DNA from: Gammaproteobacteria bacterium
GTDB taxonomy: Bacteria > Pseudomonadota > Gammaproteobacteria > Pseudomonadales > Azotimanducaceae
Direction: 5' to 3'
Length of the DNA: 9,656 nt
Assembly: GCA_027295975.1 (NCBI GenBank)
Contig: JAPUJX010000093.1
Location: 1 to 9,656, forward strand
Shown here: positions 6,764 through 9,656 of the stretch, one piece after another
Numbering within the stretch: position 1 is the stretch's first letter
Layout of the letters: each line of letters starts with the position of its first letter
Position numbers and translations under genes: made by a program
Notes under the pieces: model-generated
Database searches by the model: none
The model's input: only the letters and a program-made list of their open reading frames with translations
What the model was told of the DNA's origin: nothing

Positions 6764-7206
6764 TGGCCCCCTTCTCGACAGCACTCATTGTTGTCGGATT
6801 TTCCCTCGTAACTGTCCCAGCTATTGCGCACCACGCGTTCTCCGCCGAGTTCGACGCCGATTCACCCGTGCAACTGCAGGGTAAAGTCACCCGCATCCAA
6901 TGGATCAACCCCCACGCATGGATACATATTGCGGCACGACAGGAAGATGGCTCCACCATCGAGTGGATGATCGAGGGTGGCACTCCGAACGCGTTGATGC
7001 GCACTGGCATCAATAGAAACTCCCTTGCGATCGGCTCCGAAATTATCGTCAGCGGTTATCAGAGCAAGGATAAAAAGTGTACCCCAGCCTGTAAGGCGAA
7101 CGGCCGGGACATGACCTTCCCGGACGGACGAAAGCTTTTCATGGGCTCATCGGGCACCGGCGCCCCCCGCGACGGGATCGATCCTCGAGAGTCTGGGCGC
7201 GACTAG
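6763..7206 (+). CDS. DUF6152 family periplasmic protein
   Basis: Protein of 147 residues starting with GTG inside TAGTG, one base shared with the previous stop; GGAGGT at 6752-6757 is 5 nt upstream. Signal peptide with an A-I-A cleavage site at 20-22, so the mature protein should begin HHAFSAEFD (H23, H24). Then come LQGKVTRIQWINPHAWIHI (38-56), WMIEGGTPNALMRTGI (68-83) and GSEIIVSGYQSKD (91-103). C106-x3-C110 and ANGRDMTFPDGRKLFMGSSGTGAP (112-135) close the domain. This matches my memory of DUF6152, a small exported family, probably a beta-barrel fold, with no assigned function. A His at the mature N-terminus together with H51 and H55 could bind a metal such as copper; this is inference. Coupled translation suggests it acts with the secreted protein encoded just before it. 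Confidence 0.85.
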   Translation: MAPFSTALIVVGFSLVTVPAIAHHAFSAEFDADSPVQLQGKVTRIQWINPHAWIHIAARQEDGSTIEWMIEGGTPNALMRTGINRNSLAIGSEIIVSGYQSKDKKCTPACKANGRDMTFPDGRKLFMGSSGTGAPRDGIDPRESGRD

Positions 7207-7255
7207 GCACCACGTGTTTTGAGCTCCCGCATTGAGGCTGAGGGTTCTCAAAGTC

Positions 7256-7278
7256 GCGCCACGCTCTAGCGTAGGCGC
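7256..7278. terminator. Hairpin between convergent operons, possible bidirectional terminator
   Basis: GCGCCACGC (7256-7264), loop TCTA, then GCGT, one bulged A at 7273 and GGCGC (7274-7278) form a GC-rich 9-bp stem. It lies midway in the 127-bp gap between two convergent genes. ATTT follows on the plus strand and a CTTT tract lies a few bases on in the minus direction, so the U runs are short. A wider pair, TTTGAG (7218-7223) and CTCAAA (7247-7252), lies beside it. Confidence 0.5.
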
Positions 7279-7333
7279 ATTTAGAGCTTCCCCACCCTCA
7301 ACGCGGTTGCCAGACAATCGTTGGCTGACAAGC

Positions 7334-8167
7334 CTACTCTTCGGGTTGTTTTACCAGATGCCCATACATCAACGCTTCGGCGAATTCGACACACTTGAAC
7401 TCCAGGAGTTGCGTGTTGGGTTCCATGCGCCGGTAGAGGGGCATCTGGATTTTCCACGGGCGGGTAAACACCTTCGGATCCTCGATGGTCGCCTCGTACT
7501 GAAGCAGATTGTCGGAGACCTTGGTAAAACGTTCTTCTACCCGTAACTCATCGCTGTGGAAGTTACCAGAGCTATCGAACCAGGTATCCGCAACATGACT
7601 GGCCACGTCGATCACCAGCGTATCACCTTCCCAACGACCACGGGAATGTCCCATCCACGCCTCGAAGGGATGCTCAAAATCAGGTCGATTCATGTAAACC
7701 ATGCGTGTTGCGCCGGCAAACTCATAAGTAATCAGAGTGGTTTCGCTGCCTTGAACAATTTGAAACGGGAACGGCATGTAGGTCGCCCGAGGCACACCGG
7801 GCATATAACATTTGACAGCGGGGTCTCTTGCCAACCAATCGGCCAGATTTTCCTGTTGCTGAATCCGCGCCCATGGCTGATAGGGGATCCGTCCCCCTTC
7901 GACGATACTCAACCCCGCGGATACAGCGCCTAAGGCGCCCAACTCATCGATGGGTCCCGCGCGTGCCGCATGGGCTTCGATATCCCAATGGGCGGAACCC
8001 ATCGCCTGCCAGATTCCATTCAGATCGGGGTGTCCGTATACATCCCGGGCGGTCTCCGGTTCCGCGGCCACGGCAGTGGATTCCGATGGCACCGGGGTAC
8101 ATCCGCCAGCAAACAAGAGGCTCAACACTACAAGCCAACATCGCCACCCACCGAGCCGCCTTGCCAT
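7334..8167 (-). CDS. Lipoprotein paralogue of the 'PDLxGxW / RGRWEGDTLV' family
   Basis: Protein of 277 residues. A short basic start and a hydrophobic stretch end in FAGGC with C23 as the likely lipidated residue; Thr at +2 points to the outer membrane in a gammaproteobacterium. Family blocks in order: YGHPDLNGIWQAMGSAH (44-60), VKCYMPGVPRATYMPFPFQIVQ (118-139, C120), GHSRGRWEGDTLVIDVASHV (173-192), ERFTKVSDNLLQYEATIEDP (212-231), FTRPWKIQMPLY (234-245) and LEFKCVEF (255-262, C259). The same blocks in the same order occur in the secreted protein at 5756-6763, including the two cysteines, but the sequences are divergent. Its ATG overlaps the cystine transporter's stop by one base (TAATG), with AGGAGGG upstream, so it is coupled to that gene. 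Function is unknown; it may be a cell-surface or periplasm-facing partner of the transporter or of the secreted paralogue. Confidence 0.83.
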   Translation of the reverse strand: MARRLGGWRCWLVVLSLLFAGGCTPVPSESTAVAAEPETARDVYGHPDLNGIWQAMGSAHWDIEAHAARAGPIDELGALGAVSAGLSIVEGGRIPYQPWARIQQQENLADWLARDPAVKCYMPGVPRATYMPFPFQIVQGSETTLITYEFAGATRMVYMNRPDFEHPFEAWMGHSRGRWEGDTLVIDVASHVADTWFDSSGNFHSDELRVEERFTKVSDNLLQYEATIEDPKVFTRPWKIQMPLYRRMEPNTQLLEFKCVEFAEALMYGHLVKQPEE

Positions 8168-9546
8168 TACGCACCCTCCTGAAGAATCGTCTCTTCCGGA
8201 GCTTCCGTAAGCCCCCTCAGCACTCGACTCGTGAGAACACCCGAGATCATGGCGCCATTCACATTCAACGCCGTACGCGCCATGTCGATGAGTGGTTCGA
8301 TAGAAATCAATAAGGCTGCCACCGTGACGGGAAACCCCATCGCCGGCAGGACGATAAAAGCAGCAAAGGTGGCGCCGCCACCGACACCGGCTACCCCAAA
8401 CGAACTTATCGCGACAATCGCCACGAGTCCGGTAATGAACGAGAGGCTGAGGGGATCGACTCCCATGGAGGGGGCAATCATAACCGCCAGCATGGCCGGA
8501 TAGATCCCGGCACAGCCGTTCTGGCCGATGGTGGAACCGAAGGTCGCGGAAAGATTTGCAACCGAGGTTGGCACGTCGAGTTGTTCCACCTGAGTCTCTA
8601 CATTCAGCGGGATGGTCGCAGCGGAACTCCGAGAGGTGAAAGCAAACGTGAGCACGGGCCAGACTTTCCTGAAGTACGCGAAGACGTTGACCCCCGCAAA
8701 ACTCAACAACAGCGCGTGCACTCCAAACATGATTGCAATCGCGACGTATGACGCAATGACGAAGGTGATGAGGTTGAGGATGTCGGATCCGTTCGAACCA
8801 GCAACAACCTTCGTGATCAAGGCAAGAATGCCATAGGGCGTGAGGGCCATGATCATGTGCACCAGTTTCATAATGATGGACTGTGCCGTTTCGATGAAAT
8901 TGCCGATCGCCGCGCCGCGCTGTGGATTGTCCTTCGAGACACCCAGCGACGCGATCCCGAACAGAATGCCGAAAAGGACAACGGCGATAATGGAAGTGGG
9001 ACGCGCACCGGTCAGATCGTGGAAAATATTGGCGGGAACGAATCGAACCAGCATGTCCGCGAGGCCGAGGTTTGCGACGCTCTCGTATCGCTCGGTGAGC
9101 ACATCGGCGCGAGCGAGTTCCCTCATGCCCTGGGTGAGGCCGTCGGCCGTCAACCCGAATATGTTGGTGACGGCAATGCCGACCAGTGCGGCAATAATGG
9201 TCGTCCCGATGAGGATTCCGATCACGGTACCGCCGATCTTCCCAAGTACGGCGACTTCTCCCATGCGTACGACCGCCGCGATCATCATCACGAGCACCAG
9301 CGGCATGATGATCATGCGCAGCAGGTTGACATAGGAGCTGCCGATGACGTTGGTCCAGGTCAGGGTGCCATCAATTGCGCCTTGATTACCCGCGTATACG
9401 AACTGCAACCCCAAACCGAACACTACGCCGGCAATGAGCCCCGCGAGAATCTGTTTGGACAGAGAAAAGTTGGGACCACGCAATCTCACGAGAAAAACAA
9501 TCAGGCAAACAAAAACGACTAGGTTGACGGCAACATGGAAAGACAT
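8167..9546 (-). CDS. tcyP: L-cystine symporter of the DAACS family (TcyP/YdjN type)
   Basis: Protein of 459 residues, close to E. coli YdjN/TcyP (about 463), and recognisably collinear with it along its whole length. It is an inner-membrane sodium- or proton-coupled dicarboxylate/amino-acid symporter fold with many hydrophobic helices. Diagnostic segments: YVNLLRMIIMPLVLVMM (72-88), FADLTGANPTSII-like FHDLTGARPTSII (175-187), MALTPYGILALITKVVAGS (233-251) and the helical hairpin FTSRSSAATIPLNVE (303-317). The substrate region reads GQNGCAGIYPAMLAVMIAP (341-359) where glutamate carriers have NMDGT, then GVAGVGGGATFAA and DMARTALNVNG (421-431). YdjN homologues import L-cystine and some analogues. 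The start at 9546 (AGGA upstream) aligns with the E. coli start; extending to 9633 would translate through a hairpin. It is coupled to the downstream lipoprotein gene. Confidence 0.9.
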   Translation of the reverse strand: MSFHVAVNLVVFVCLIVFLVRLRGPNFSLSKQILAGLIAGVVFGLGLQFVYAGNQGAIDGTLTWTNVIGSSYVNLLRMIIMPLVLVMMIAAVVRMGEVAVLGKIGGTVIGILIGTTIIAALVGIAVTNIFGLTADGLTQGMRELARADVLTERYESVANLGLADMLVRFVPANIFHDLTGARPTSIIAVVLFGILFGIASLGVSKDNPQRGAAIGNFIETAQSIIMKLVHMIMALTPYGILALITKVVAGSNGSDILNLITFVIASYVAIAIMFGVHALLLSFAGVNVFAYFRKVWPVLTFAFTSRSSAATIPLNVETQVEQLDVPTSVANLSATFGSTIGQNGCAGIYPAMLAVMIAPSMGVDPLSLSFITGLVAIVAISSFGVAGVGGGATFAAFIVLPAMGFPVTVAALLISIEPLIDMARTALNVNGAMISGVLTSRVLRGLTEAPEETILQEGA

Positions 9547-9595
9547 GGTGATTCCTGATTCGATACGTTGCTGAGCCAGGGAGCCTAGCACGGGG

Positions 9596-9646
9596 CCGTG
9601 AGTAATCGTTGACGTTTTGAAACAAAACGTCAACGATTACTCACGG
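9596..9646. repeat. Perfect 24-bp inverted repeat with AAA loop
   Basis: The arms 9596-9619 and 9623-9646 are exact reverse complements (left arm begins CCGTGAGTAATCG and ends GACGTTTTG), separated by AAA. The symmetry stops at both outer ends, so it is not a simple fold-back of the whole flank. It lies 50 bp upstream of the cystine transporter start and 10 bases from the window end. There is no T run, so it is not a standard terminator. It could be a 5' leader hairpin, a binding site, a mobile-element remnant or an assembly or amplification artefact. Confidence 0.9.
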
Positions 9647-9656
9647 TACCAACTGG

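Noticed and set aside
5567..6784. Minus-strand open frame (405 codons) opposite the secreted protein
   Set aside because: The plus-strand frame has a signal peptide, a ribosome site, a paralogue in the window and a coupled downstream gene; the antisense frame has none of these.
9302..9318. Near-palindrome GCATGATGATCATGC
   Set aside because: It lies inside the transporter coding region and is explained by Met/Ile-rich membrane-helix codons.
8857..9522. Plus-strand open frame (221 codons) opposite the cystine transporter
   Set aside because: It is His/Asp/Asn-rich with no domain, antisense to a full-length transporter; such composition arises from the complement of hydrophobic helix codons.
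9547..9633. N-terminal extension of the transporter to an ATG at 9633
   Set aside because: The extra 29 residues run through the perfect hairpin, have no ribosome site and lack a counterpart in E. coli YdjN, which aligns from the internal ATG at 9546.

Overview
The window looks like a piece of a GC-rich gammaproteobacterial chromosome, probably from a free-living marine or environmental lineage. This rests on gene content: a YdjN/TcyP-type cystine transporter close to the E. coli protein, an acyl-CoA carboxylase subunit beside an HMG-CoA-lyase-like protein, a small Cys/DRR protein of a type I recall from gammaproteobacteria, and a DUF6152 protein with secreted 'PDLxGxW' proteins. The taxonomy is an inference. 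I saw no rRNA, tRNA, CRISPR array, transposase or phage gene, and gene density is that of an ordinary chromosome. Function calls come from reading the translations; no database search was run.

Layout, left to right. (1) 1-1567, minus strand: an HMG-CoA-lyase-like DRE-TIM enzyme followed by the N-terminal part of a biotin-dependent acyl-CoA carboxylase carboxyltransferase that runs off the left edge. Together they suggest a carboxylate-then-cleave route for a branched acyl-CoA (leucine/isovalerate, acyclic terpene or similar). (2) 1568-1885: a divergent intergenic region with a strongly structured segment (1639-1727) that could be a leader RNA of the lyase operon. (3) 1886-2215, plus strand: a small cytoplasmic protein with a Cys cluster and a DRR motif. 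(4) 2283-5523, minus strand: an EF-G-like translational GTPase followed by a zinc-independent MDR oxidoreductase, 70 bp apart. (5) 5756-7206, plus strand: a secreted protein of unknown function and a DUF6152 protein, coupled by a TAGTG stop/start overlap. (6) 7334-9546, minus strand: a TcyP/YdjN-type L-cystine symporter and a lipoprotein paralogous to the secreted protein of block 5, coupled by a TAATG overlap. A hairpin at 7256-7278 separates the convergent blocks 5 and 6. (7) 9596-9646: a perfect 24-bp inverted repeat upstream of the cystine transporter, ten bases from the window end.

The least explained part is 5756-8167. It holds two divergent paralogues of an uncharacterised exported family in convergent operons, plus a DUF6152 protein whose predicted mature N-terminus is His-His, which would suit a copper-type 'histidine brace'. 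The lyase-like enzyme also appears to lack several residues that hold the metal or act in catalysis in HMG-CoA lyase. I found no clear evidence of a defence system or mobile element.
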